A model generated the notes under the pieces. It saw only the letters and a program-made list of their open reading frames with translations, searched no databases and was not told where the DNA came from. A stretch of 64,000 nt of DNA from NCBI GenBank assembly GCA_013365325.1, contig JABVXV010000043.1, positions 296,653 through 360,652 of the forward strand, in the 5' to 3' direction. This document shows, piece after piece, positions 39,024 through 52,000 of the stretch (position 1 is its first letter; every line of letters begins with the position of its first letter). A program made the position numbers and the translations under genes. The DNA is from Dipetalonema caudispina. Lineage: Eukaryota > Nematoda > Chromadorea > Rhabditida > Onchocercidae.

Positions 39024-40732
39024 ATGAGTGCTTCACCTCGTGACTTCTATTATTCGAACAAATATAACGACGATAAATATGAATACAGGTTTGTGTTATG
39101 GTTTGTGTTATGATTTCCCATTTTGGAAGTTAATTTGGATAGGGGCAATTTGAAGTCAGAAGAGTCTTACTAATACTGAGCTGACACAGTGATATCGTGA
39201 TAATTATTCTGAATCCCATGAGCAGTACCTACCGGAAACATCAAGAAAGCAGAGGTGTCAGTGATATAATATTTGTGATTCTTCACAAAAGGCTAGTTGT
39301 TGTCAAAAGTTGAAATTGATAGAAAAAAATAGGTGAGATCGTGTAGGTCTTTGAAATCCATCGAAAGTGATCTCAACATTTCAACCTTTTACAATAGTGA
39401 TTTAGGTGACTTAGATGATATATTTTGTTTTGAGACATGTGCATGTACCCAAGGATTTGGTCCGACTTATACCAAGGGATCGATTGATGAGCGAAAAGGA
39501 GTGGCGATCACTTGGAATACAGCAGAGTCAAGGATGGGTTCATTACATGATCCATAGTCCGGAGCGACACGTATGTTATTTTTCCTGTTCCAGTAGAATT
39601 TATATCCTAATTTTTGTTACAATTAACTGTTTTTCAATAGCTGCATCCCAAAAATTAGCTGGGTTTCTGCGGCCTTCAGTTTAGCGCTTCCATCCTTGTT
39701 GATCCAAAACACATCTGTGATTTATGCCTTTTCACGACAGAAAATGTAATTTTCACGAAATCTCAAATTTTGTTTATCGCAGAGACGAAATTTCGCTTGC
39801 TGTCTAAAAAGTAACAGATATTCACCTACTTGTTCTTTAGCAACATTAAGTTGTTTTTGTGCAATTAACTATATATATATATAAACCGTACTTTGGAACT
39901 CAGCGAGTTCTTCGGAAGTATTTTCGGTGTCGCACTACAAAAATTGTCGGCCATTCAGGCGAACATAGCGAGATAAAATTTTATTAGTAGTTCAATTTTA
40001 AAGCGTTGATACCCCACACTAGTCATGGAGAAGAATTGAACCTTTTTTGCTAACCAGTGCTTGCTGGAGCCATTACACTTTTCGGTATCATATTAATTTG
40101 CTGAACATGCTTCTTTGATTAAAGGTTTTGCCAGCAGTAGTGCTATCGGACCTTCAAACAGTGATTATAGCCTTTTTTGGTGTAAATTCTTAAAAATTGC
40201 GTTGGAATTTTTTCTACTAACTGGAATGGTCTTCGCCAGTTGTCATATACAATCTACTTTTTGTACAAGTTACAATTTCACCCAAAGTCAGCTCATAGGT
40301 GCCTACGTATCGAATTTCTTCACCTTTTCAATTTGCTTCAAATGCCGAACCCTATAAGACGATTAATTTTCTGTGTTTCTTAGCAACTTTTTTCGTAATT
40401 ATAAAGAAATCTGTTTGTATAATTGCTTCCAGTTAATCATCATCGATTTCTGATGATTGGCTACTATGCTCCACATCTTCAAAAGTTACATTCCCTTTGC
40501 ATAATTTCTTGAGTCATGACTATTTTTTGTGTTCTTTAGTAGTTCTTGAGCCAGATGCAAAAAAAAAAAAAAAAAAACATGGAGTAAGAAATAATCATAC
40601 AAGTTTTTTTTTCCTGTATTTTTGTAGAATTTAATGATGTCAACTTTTTAGGTCCTTCTGTTCCGTCGTCCTTTGAAAGATGTTATCATATATGACAAAA
40701 ACGATGACATCGTTAAAGAACATATGAACTGA
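39024..40732 (+). CDS. cks-1: Cyclin-dependent kinase regulatory subunit CKS1, 3 exons, 93 aa
   Basis: Exons are 39024-39088, 39435-39570 and 40652-40732. CKS proteins bind CDK-cyclin complexes and help them phosphorylate multisite targets in the cell cycle. The product has the family signature throughout: [19 protein letters not shown] at residues 7-25, [19 protein letters not shown] in the middle, HYMIH, the hinge HSPERH (residues 62-67) and the final beta strand VLLFRRPL at 68-75. The hinge proline-glutamate is retained, with Arg where HEPEPH proteins have Pro. About 18 residues follow the beta strand ([11 protein letters not shown]...), a modest acidic extension. Intron 2 is about 1.1 kb, long for a gene this size, and holds coding-like relics on the other strand. 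Reading through the exon 2 donor would lose the essential last strand. Confidence 0.95.
39610..40360 (-). other. Coding-like relic on the minus strand inside CKS1 intron 2
   Basis: Several minus-strand pieces read as plausible protein but are separated by stops and frame changes. They include [19 protein letters not shown] and [16 protein letters not shown] near 40240-40340, and [18 protein letters not shown] near 39650-39710. The segment is less AT-rich than neighbouring introns. I cannot assign it to a family. A decayed transposon or retrogene is possible, but no terminal repeats or catalytic motifs were found. Confidence 0.3.
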
Positions 40733-43700
40733 AATGTGCTGATTGTACCGCGTATGAATATTAGTGTTTCGTATCGAAATGATTATCCTATGGACGGGGG
40801 CTTTATTTATTTCATTAGTCATTTATGTGCTTCTGTTTCTGAAATGTTATCTCTCTGATTATTAATTTTTCCTTTCGTAATTTAATTCTTTTTTGTATGT
40901 TGCTTCAAAAAAAAAAAAAATATATTGTATGTTTCATATTTTCTTAGTTTCTTGCATTTTGCCGCAGTTTTGATTCATGCCTTATCAGTGTCGTGGTGTT
41001 TGTAGAATGTGGATCTTTAACAGACTATGCTGCTTTCAGCAGGAATCCTCACCGTTTACTGTTTCGGTTTACTAGCGTTTTGTTTTATTATCTTATAGAT
41101 CGGGGACGCAAATTACTTTTTGTTATTTCTTATTTTCTTACTGTCTACTAGCTTCATAAGCTACTATGTACTGTTTTTACTTTGTACAGTTTTTGTATCG
41201 CTACCTCCTGGCGAGTACATATTCGTTAATTTTTGCAGAAATACTTTCTTTGATGCGTTGCTATAAAGTTCATTATGTTTTCTATAATTCAACAGGTTTT
41301 ATAATTTGTTGCAATTATGATACAGAATTCTAGTTTAATTGGTGTTGTAGCAGTACTAAAAGTTGAAGCAGTCAAAATCTTTGGATTCATGGATATTGCA
41401 ATCGTCGCCTAAATGAACCTGAAACTTCAGATTCCCCAAAAGTGTTTCCCCTAAGATAAATAACGTTTGAAGCCTAAGGCTGAAGAAGTCTCACTGGATA
41501 AATTGACAGAGTTCGTGTTGTTTCCTAACAGTTGTGATTGTGTGCAGTTACTAACCGCACTTTCAGTGATCTGTTATTCACTTTTCACATTTCACCTGAA
41601 GACTTTAACGTTTTAAAACATCCTGGCAGTTCTTGAAAAATTTATAGCCAAAATAGATTGCTTCTATTTGGAACACGGAAAATCTTATAGAGTTGGGAGT
41701 TAGCAAATCTCAGGTGCATATGAAACTTTCATAATTTCTTGTACCGTATGCCAACGGTTATTAACCATTTAGGTTCAAATATCGTTACATATTTTATAGG
41801 AATACGCAACATTTCATTAATTGCTTGTAAAATAAAGTCTTATTTACTCAAAAATATTTCTTATAAAGGAGAAAAGTAAGGTTGTTACCTTCGGTAGCCT
41901 GTGATCATTTTCATTTCTTTTCTAATTTGAGGAAAAATACAATCTATATCCTGAAATATTTTATGAATGTAACAATTGCTAACTTTTTTCAGATAACTAT
42001 TATCAATTTCAATTAATCACTCGAATTCTAGTTTCACATGTTTTCACGATATAGAAATCATTCTTACAATTTGATGTATTAACTTAATTGTTTAACAGTT
42101 TCCCGGTTTTATGCTCACTTTTTTTATCTCCATCGTCCAGTTCATTTGGTATACCTGTTTCGCACAGGAAATTGCTATCCTTCTCTTCCTTAACTTATAA
42201 ATAATATCCATTGAAAAAAGTCGCTTGAACTATTCGCTTTGTTTTATATATAGTTAGCAATTTCATGAACTATGGCATTCATTAATTAGAAAAGAGATTT
42301 CAATTATTGATCGTACGAAGAAATCACTCAATCAACAATCGACATTTACGAATGGAATTCAAAAAAATATAAGGTTCAATTATTACAAAGAAATTTTGAG
42401 TTTTTTCGAATGAGTTAAATTAATGTGTGAACATTTTGATAAATTTATTGACTATCTAACGAAACTAATTAACAATGCACAAATGTTTAGCATATTTTAA
42501 ATTTTCACTGACATTCCATTCTGTTTCATCGATTTTTGACTTTTTTTTTTTTTTTTTTTAAAAAGTTGATGCACAAAAATAAATTATAATTGGTTTAATT
42601 TTTATTCAAATTTTGTCTCAATAAATTAATTGTTTTCCAATCGTGATATGATAAGTCAAAAATAGATGTGTTGCTTTAGTTCTTGCTTTCATACTTTTCT
42701 TTTCAAACAAACTATTATCATCACTGAAAATGTTAAAGCTCTGATTTCATTAGTCGAATTCTATCTTTCTGATAATTTAAATGCTAGCTTTAAGAAATTT
42801 TTCATTACAACTTTCTTAGTTCACCTCTTGAAGAAGATGGGTTGTTTATTAAACAGATAGATGATCTTCTTAAGCATTTGTCTTGCTTATCAAGAATAAT
42901 CTGTAATGAGCAGAATTTATCACTCAATACTTCTGCATGATAGCAATTGTTTGACCAGTGGATGAGAAAATTAAGCAATGAACTTTATCGTCCTGTTTTT
43001 ATTGGGGAGCAAATGATTAATTCGAAATTTAAATCGAATTTTTACTCAATTATGCTTATGCAAATTTAACCATAAATTGACACATTTGCTGCAATAATTA
43101 ATTGTTCTTCTGTTGATGCAAAAGATGGTCATAAATTTCAACTATGAAAGTCAACAAAATGCATCAAGAAGACGGAAAATAGCAGAAATGGCGATTATGT
43201 TGCTGATAGGATATTTGTCACATGAGGATACTTCCTAAATTTTTACTCCGCGATACACGACAATACCCTGTCATCTCCTATTTTGATTTAACAAAGGTCG
43301 CTGACTTCCCAAGACTTCTTGCCTTGCCTTTAATTGTGATGACTGTAATTGCTGGTGGTTAATTGTATTTGATTCGTGGCCTTTAACCTTAATGTTTAAC
43401 TCTTTCTTTCTTTCTGTCTAGGATATCACTACTGCTGTTTGCGTAGAATTTGGAAATATCAAATTTTTCATACAAAATCTGATAAGTTGAAATTCTAGGA
43501 GTTTTTTATAACTTTAAATGGAGAGAATGGCATTAAAAAAAAAATGCTTAAAAACAACTCAGATGAAATATTATTAGTTTTCAAATCTTAGTAGAGAAAA
43601 TTAAAACATGATTCATGTTCATACAAAAGATATGCCGATTTCCTAATCAGCCAAAACTGGAATAAGAAATAGGCTTATCAAGTCGAATCCATTCCCCTGG

Positions 43701-45932
43701 GCAATGAGCTAATAGTAAGAAGCATTGTAGGCAAAGCAGATAATCCGATTTCGCTTCCAGAATGGAACGATCATGGTTGGTCTAACTAGTGACCCATCTT
43801 CGTATGTCCTATTTCCGTCTTGATTACCCATTAATTGAACAGTTATTTCTAATTTCATTTATGATACTCTACTTAATCATTCAATTTATCTAATGAAAAA
43901 TGATTTAAATTTTTAGTACATAAAGAGAGAATGAAATTTACTAACAATTTCTCCATCAAAATAATTCATTTCATTAGTTATATCGCAAATATGAATTCTC
44001 CCGTCATTTCCTCTCTATGAGGAAAATTTCAAGTATATATCATCAAGATGATGTATAATTATTGAAGATTAAATAAAGGCTTAACATTCATTTTCTAAGA
44101 ATCCATTCTTATTATTACAAATATGCCAATATATATAATAGGAAAGAAGTATTAAGAGATTATTCATTTCAGATTAACAAATTTGTTACCATTTTAATCA
44201 AAAACTTTTCAATTTCATATTTTACTCTAATCAATATGCAATTTTATTATGCAATTTTTATTTTTGCAAACTTTGGCAAATAATGGCTAAGTAGTATGCG
44301 GTGCATGTGCACATGTGCATATGTGTGGTGCAATTTGTTCAATTACCAATACATTTAATTTCTTAACTTTTTATTCAATATTTCTTTATTTAAATTTCAT
44401 AATTTTTCTTTCATACTTTTTTGAATCCTTTCTAATAAACTAATTTTTTTCTTTTTACAGAAGTTTTATGAAAAATTCTCTTCAAGAAAGTTTTTACTTA
44501 TCGAAAATTTGTTTATATTTGAGTGCTGTACTGCGAAAGATCATCAAGATCCACTATTTGATAAATGCCCATGTTGATTTTGCGTCCTTGACAACTCGAT
44601 TAGTCTCCCAGTTTTCTCTTCATAGAATTGTGAAGAAGGATCACACGCAATATGATTGACCTATCACGTCAGTTGCCTTTCGAATACGTTTTCTATCATT
44701 TTTCTTTTTCCGTTTTTTCTCGCGATAAATTGGCACAAAAATGAAAAAAAAAAAAGAGTTTTAAAAGTTTCGATTTTGAAAATTACTTCATTTCTTAAAG
44801 TTTTAATTTTTTCAAACAGTAGAACATAGTTTCACTTTGTGATGAGTAAAATTTTGTGAATCGATCTGTTAACAATTGTTTATACTTTAAAAAAAAAAAA
44901 GAAATGAGCGACATGGCAAATAATTGTATCCTTTTATGTGTTATCCAACAAAATTTATTCAAATGTTAATAAAATAATGCATTTTTATTTTGGCAGTAAA
45001 TTCAATAAAGATCGAATCATCAAATTTTTGTTCATTTCTTCTGATGACAGATGTCCTGTAGAATAGACAAAGAAAATTTTGAAAAGAGAGAGAAAAAAAA
45101 AAGATAATGCTTATTAAAAAATTTTTTAAACCACTTTTTGTGCTATCGTTTCGAAGACTCAACCGATTTTTCATCCCTTTCTAAAAACTAACGATCAAAA
45201 AGTAATTGTTTTTTGGTATTTTAGATATTTAATTTCTTCAAATGAGTTTGGGTATTTAATTTATATTTATTTTAGCAGAATTTTATTTATGTTTGAAAGA
45301 GAGTGAAATTTTTAAATGGATCTAAATGGAGTTGTAAGATTGCTTCTATTAGCATAATAGTAGTTAATTTTTGCTAATCTAATTAACTTCCTCATTTCCA
45401 TCATTGTCATCTATGGGTTTTAATATGCAAGCCTTCAATTAACATTAATATGCAAATGAATCTTTCTTCTGACCTGTCAGAACAAACAAAACAGTGAGGT
45501 CAGACTGTACATTTATCATCATAAAGACAGAGATCTATTTGATATCTCGGGGGTTCAATTGTCCCATTAACCACAAGAAAAGATGAATTGTTAGTGAAAG
45601 AAAAATGCAACTAATACACTATAAAACTATAAAAAGTAATTAGTATCCATACGAAAGATTTCCTTCATTGGGAAAAGATGATGTGTAAACAAACAGATGT
45701 AGAAAATCCAAATTTTCCAACCAAAATCATAAAGAACGATCATAAAATTTACCAAAAGAATATATCGAATATTACAGTATCCTCATAAATAATCAGATAA
45801 AAAACTCAGGAATTTTTTTCTTTACCTCAAGGGATAACTGAAGGGCAGGTTTTACTTTTAGCTATATTACTCGATGATATTCCTATTATCATTACGATTC
45901 CACGAGACACTATCATTTATGAATGAGCGAAT
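40733..45932 (+). other. Gene-poor region after CKS1
   Basis: I found no supportable exon chain. Open stretches at 42666-42860 and 44468-44659 (the latter preceded by CTTTTTACAG) are short, AT-rich and without motifs. Other content is homopolymer runs and an alternating purine-pyrimidine stretch at 44301-44327. Confidence 0.45.
44301..44327 (+). repeat. 27-bp alternating purine-pyrimidine stretch with internal palindrome
   Basis: Purines and pyrimidines alternate without a break for 27 bases, mostly GT/CA steps, and the stretch contains the palindrome TGCACATGTGCA. Such sequences can adopt Z-DNA in vitro. No function is shown here. Confidence 0.7.
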
Positions 45933-46003
45933 AAATGAATGAATGAATGAATGAATGGCAGTGAATGAATGAATGAATGAATGAATGAATGAATGAATGA
46001 ATG
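45933..46003 (+). repeat. (ATGA)n tetranucleotide microsatellite
   Basis: Two blocks of ATGA/GAAT repeats are separated by a short interruption (GGCAGTG) near 45958-45964. On the minus strand it reads as a His-Ser-Phe-Ile repeat in an open frame, which is a by-product of the repeat and not evidence of a gene. Confidence 0.92.
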
Positions 46004-49000
46004 GTAAATCCCATGGGGAGGAATGGATCCACCTTTTTACCCTCAAATTCACTCTTATTCATTTCTTTTCAAATTACCACATTCATCTTCACTTTCTCTC
46101 CTACAAATAGCAATCAAACAAATAGTCAAAGACAACTTCAACATTTATCACAATTATTAATCTTTATTAGAAAGCATTTTTTTTCTTTTTCTTTTTCCCA
46201 TTCATAGCATATATCATTACTGATTAATTTTACTAAGATTTATTATTGCAATCTTTATCCAATTATATCTAAACATAAATCTTTTTCATTTATGGAAAAA
46301 TTCAAAAATTTAAGTTAAAAAGATTTGTTGATAATTACTATTAGCAAATGTGCTCATTTTGTTTTATTACATCTGAATGCATGAATTTAATAGCCATTGA
46401 TCAATGATGAATTGTAGATTGATTTGTTAAAGTTTAAACTTACTTTTTTTTTTTTTGTAATCAACATCTTTTTTTTTTTTTTTTTTGGAATTTCTAATGT
46501 CTCAAAAAATTTGTCAAAAATTTTGCGGATGATTTTTATTGAAATTTTGAATTATTTCACAATCATTAATTTTTGGAGAGAGCAATGGTAAGTAATTTCA
46601 TTATTTTCCATTCACTTCTGGTGATTTTTTTTGAAGATAAAAGAAATTATTGGCCTTTTTTTGGCCTATATATGGGATAAAATGTCAAAATGTTAATTAA
46701 CGCTTTTTGCTAGGCTCTTTTTCATCATTACATTTTCATATCCAAATGTAAAATATATCAAATCATTTTCAATCGTTGAACCTTAACCAAACTCATCGAA
46801 ATAATCCAAGCAGAAAAGTGGGAAGGACATTATTTGATGGGATTCTTTTAGCTTTCATGAATAATTCGTTCAAAGATTAGCATAGGCATTTGATTCGATA
46901 ATTTGAGACACTCATCTGAAATCGAATTACATTTGAGACTGTCATTTCTTTTTTTCTCATTAAGAAGGAAATAATGTGTTTTTTTCATGAATTTTGAGCA
47001 GAAGTAGACAAAGATTTGTTTTAGGCTTTAGACGTTTTCAATTGCATATTTTTAACAAATAATTACTGAGATGGCTGAATAAGAAGTAAGGTAAAGAGGT
47101 ACAATAAGATATCATACTAAAATTCAGCAGCTGTAGAGTATCAATGATATGGTGAATTTCCATGATTTTATTTAAGAATTGTTTCAGATATTCAATTATT
47201 AACGAAGTTTTATCATTTGCTCTACATTTGCGATAACTCCTTTTAAATAATTTGTTAATTTAAGTCGATATATAAATTTAAATAATTAAAAAATACGACA
47301 TGAACGATCTTTGGTGTCACGATGGAGAAGACAGTTGTTGGAATTGCAATGTTTAATGAATTTTAATTACAGTAATTTCAAGAAAATAATGGAAAAACTT
47401 GGTATGTACATAATCGGTCTCTCAGTTCAGTAAGGAACTGTTAAATTACTCTAATTAAACTTCATTAAACAGATCTGTTAAAAATCAAAATTAAAGGTCA
47501 AGTTACATAAAGGTTCCGAAATCCGAAACAGTCACACGTCGATAACTTCAGTAAATGAAGGAGAAGTGCATAGATCACCCATTTCTAGAAGTTGAAAATC
47601 AGACAGCATTTTAGGTCTGTCTGAAATTTTAGAGGACAAGAAATACTACGATCTATTAACTAGTATTTTTTGAAGTCATTTTTCATAGTTGCATAGCAAA
47701 ATGGAACCAGCGGAATCCATTTTGCGATATATGCTGCGGAACATTTCCAAAACATTTCGGATATCGGAAGTGATCGCCTCCTTTGTATATGGATGAATTC
47801 ATACTTATGCATAAGTGAAATTCAATGCGTAAGTTGAAAGTGTCGCATAAGTGAATGGAAATGGCGGATAAGTTGAGGAAGAGGAGTATGGTCGTTAAGA
47901 AAGATTGAGTTAGAGCGGTTGGATGCAAACGAGGAAACGATTGATTTTATTGGGAAGCTACCATGATGCATACATTTGGTGTAACTACTACGGAATCAGA
48001 AAGATTCTGTTTAGTTGAAAGGCTGAAGCAGCTGATGCTTCGAATCTGAGGAGAATAGAATATATTTAAAGGTGGGATTAAGCCAATGACAACTACGATA
48101 TGATCGGGATGCATATACAATCAAATATGCACTGAGGTTACATGTCAAATTTTTGTCAAAAATTTCTTTCCCAAGTCTTAGCTATAATAATATGAATCAA
48201 AACTTAAGTGCTAATAAATGAAATCTGATGCATGCTTCACAAAGAGAAAGGAATGAAGTTATCTTCCAGAAAGTAAACATTTCCCATAAATATTTTGGAA
48301 TCTGAAAGAATTTGGAAATAAGATTTTGTTTTGTTGAATAGCCGGAATAGGTCTAAATTAAAGATGGAATTGGTATGCAAAAAATGAAATGAATAAAGAA
48401 GCGTAAATTAGCATATCATATGATTGTGAAAATCTAAATAAACCATATCCATCTTGAATAAACGAAATTTTTAAGACAAATGATATTTCATTCCAAACAA
48501 TCGTTGTATATCACGGATGAAAATGATCGCTGTTCTGTTTTTGTCTTTTCTCTTTTACTAAATAAAAGATTTTAAAGAACGATGAAATTTACCCACAAAA
48601 AATTGTGTTGAAGAAATTTTGTACAAAAATCACTGAAAGAAAAGTTATGAAATTATAAGAACTTAACAATATGAGCAAATATTCGTTTTTTTTTTTTTTC
48701 TTTTTTTTTACTTCCTGAATGAAAACTAAAAATAGAGGCAAATGCAGGAAAAGTATAATTTGAAATGTGAAATGATACAAAGAATAATTTTTTTATTTCA
48801 CACAATTTTCTTAACAACACTCGGCACAATGTTTTGTTTTTTTTTTTTCTAATAATACCTAGTGCAATTTTCTTGAAAAAAAAGAACTTCCTTAATTTCA
48901 CACCAATCACTTTAACTCTATCATTCTATCTGCTGCATTTTGAAATTTTCAAGTTTTACACTCTTCTACTTCATACTAACCTTCTACTCCAGAAGTACTT

Positions 49001-52000
49001 AATTTGTAGTATGGAATGGAATACGAAAACGAAAATGCTTATGTCGATCCATAACTATTCGATCCGTTGTAAATGATATGTGATATATCTGATCTAATAT
49101 ACAGGTAATTACATTTAGAACATTCTCTATCGTAAATAAGAATTAGGTTAAAATTTGAATTATGCTAGAACATGAAATATCGTTTGAAATATCATTGCAT
49201 GATATCGAGCTATCTTAATGATCCTAATGAGAAGTTTAAAATAAAAAACTCTTTGTTTAATTTAAAATCTATGAAATAAATATCAAATTTTTTGACGTCA
49301 AAAAATATACATAATTTTACAGTTAATAATTACATTCATTTGACACTGCCAATTTATATTCATTAGAAGTATATATTTATGGATTTATTGTGTTATTTTT
49401 ATCACAGTTGATAAATAAACGATTTATTCAATCAATCGTTTATTGATAATAGCGATAATAAAAAGATCGCAAGGTCATCCCTTGACAATGACAATTAATG
49501 ATTCAATCACATATTGATAAACTGCTAGTATCAGTGACCAATAAAAGTAACTAAGTGACCAATGACCAATAAAAAGTGTTCTGATCCTTTTGGTCATTTC
49601 AAATAGCAGACAGATTAATTAGAATGCACCAGATATCTGTTTTTGACACTTATAAATTATTTTCTGTATAATAAAACTCTTTCATAAAGTATTGTGTTAA
49701 GAGTGGGAAGAGAAGAATAGAAGTAAGGAACAAGGAGGATATATGCTTTGTATACGAATACTATTAATATAATGACACAACATGTTGTAGTTTAGTGATA
49801 CTATTGTATCTCGAATATAAACTACAATATGTTATAACTTGACATCGATAGCTTTTATTTTCCATACAATACAATATCCATGCCGGATATTGTAATACTT
49901 CTTACTATTTGCGAAACTCATTAATTTTCCTACAACTCATATAAATATCGGACAACACTTATTTCCTCATTGTTTATCTATCGATAGTTTTTATTAGTTT
50001 CGTTTTGCTATCAAAATATGAAATTTATTTTTCCCTTTTCTAATTTTTCACTTATACGCTTATTATTTCAATTTTAGATTTCGAAAAATTTTTTCAAAAA
50101 AAGGGATTTTTTCATAAAATTAAGAAAAAAAATCGTAAAACGTCGAATATAATGCTTCTGAAAATATAATTAAAAAGATTTAACAAGTTGTATTAATATA
50201 ATTTTAATACCAGTAATATGATCCAATCATTGCTGATACCTTTTGAATATCGTTGATGAATAGAATAGTGTTGAAATACCACAATCCTGATAACTTTGCC
50301 TAACAATTGAGATCATCATTAGCCATTATTTTCTTCATATTAAGAACTTAATAGATGTTTATCGCAACTTACCTGTTCAGTTAACTCATAACGATGTAAA
50401 CACTGAACGATTTGTCTTCGAGGTCAGTAATCGAATGTAATATATGAAAGAATGATTGTACAAATTTACCTTTATTCTTTTTTTATTCGATATGTTATGC
50501 ACAAGAATAGTTGCAATATCTATGCGATATACTTTTGTTGAAAATATCTCTTTACTTATTCATTCAAATTGACTTCAAAAAGTGAGTGTTTAATCAGTCT
50601 TTTCAGTAAGTTCAAAGGCTATTAAAAAATAAATTTGTGAGAATTGTCTTTTAATTATCATTCTATTCTTGTCTAATTTTGATTCTTGTCTCTAATTTTC
50701 TAAAAAAAATTAATTTTGTTAACTAAGAAGAAGTGGTGATAAATGGCATGATCGTTCGAAATAGTTATAATTTTCTAAAATCGAATATCAAAATAGTGTA
50801 ATAACTGTAATGGTTTTATTTCCACATCGATACCACTGGTCGATAATTAATAATTTAAAAAATAACATATGAGAAGAATTTCAAATCGAAAGCTTTTCAT
50901 AACTTTTTGGCTACTCCCAATTTGTAAACGATATATTTGCTTGAAAAAAAATTTAAATTTTTGAAAAATCCCTATAGTTCTCGGTTTCAATTTTTCTCCT
51001 CAGTTTCTCAGTTTTCCCAATGAAGCTTAAAGACCCATGAGATGTCAAGATCCTAAAATTTTATGCAGATTCGAGTGGCTCTTGATTGGTGTTAGCTGCT
51101 AAAGAGGAGGAATACACACTAATGACAACTAAAGTGGATTATCGTTGTAACGTTTTTACGTTATGCAGTTGCTGTTGATCGGTTCATCTATGATGAAGCA
51201 TACTAACCAGTGGTCTGTATTGCACAAATTTGGATTAATCCAAGGACAATCGCACTTCTTTCCATCCTTCAATTAGCACTCTTTTTGTTATTTATTGCTA
51301 ATATTTTTTTCGCTTTCTCTTTTTGCGCTAATGGAATTTAATGAAATTCATTATCTGAATAACAATTAACGCTATTCGTTTTAATGTAAATATCTTTCGC
51401 ACTTTTAGAGTATTCGATCTTATGAGTAAATAAATAAACTGTCAATAAGTGACGATTAAGGAGATTATGTAATGATTTTTCGATAGCATTTATTATTGGA
51501 TTCATTTCATCCTCATTTTGAAGAATAAATTTATGAAAGGTTTAAAGGTTGAATTCATTGAAATTGAATATGTCCTGAACTGCTCACACTTAAAGCTTTT
51601 CCTCTAATTCTTGGATTCATGAACTGGGCACTTCAATATCTTTCACATTTACCGTTAGTAATAAAAAAAAAAATCTAAACAATTAATTAATATATATCTT
51701 TTAAATACAAATCTTAAATTATTCCAAAATTTTTTCATTCATATTACCTCTATGAACTATACAGCTTGTCTTATGCTAATTAGTAACACACAGATGAGTA
51801 AATAAGTAAAGGGGAATAAATGAATGAAGAAATCTTCGAATTTATACTTTCATCATACAAGAATGGATGAATATTTGATAGGTTAATGAATAATAATGTC
51901 CATTCGATAGCAGTTTGTAATTCAAGCTTTCTGCCTTAAACAAATTTTTTGTCTTATTTTTATCGGAAAATTTCAATCATATTTCTTGTAACAAATTCAG

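Noticed and set aside
39333..39557. Plus-strand open frame of 74 codons rich in Cys and Asp over CKS1 exon 2
   Set aside because: It is an out-of-frame reading of the real CKS1 exon (39435-39570), whose frame encodes the CKS signature.
39660..39684. Candidate last CKS1 exon reading GFLRPSV before a stop
   Set aside because: It enters in the wrong phase and only loosely resembles the family strand. The exon at 40652-40732 encodes VLLFRRPL in the correct phase.
45867..46052. Minus-strand open frame with repeated His-Ser-Phe-Ile
   Set aside because: The repeat is only the translation of the ATGA microsatellite at 45933-46003, which lacks stops in this frame by chance.
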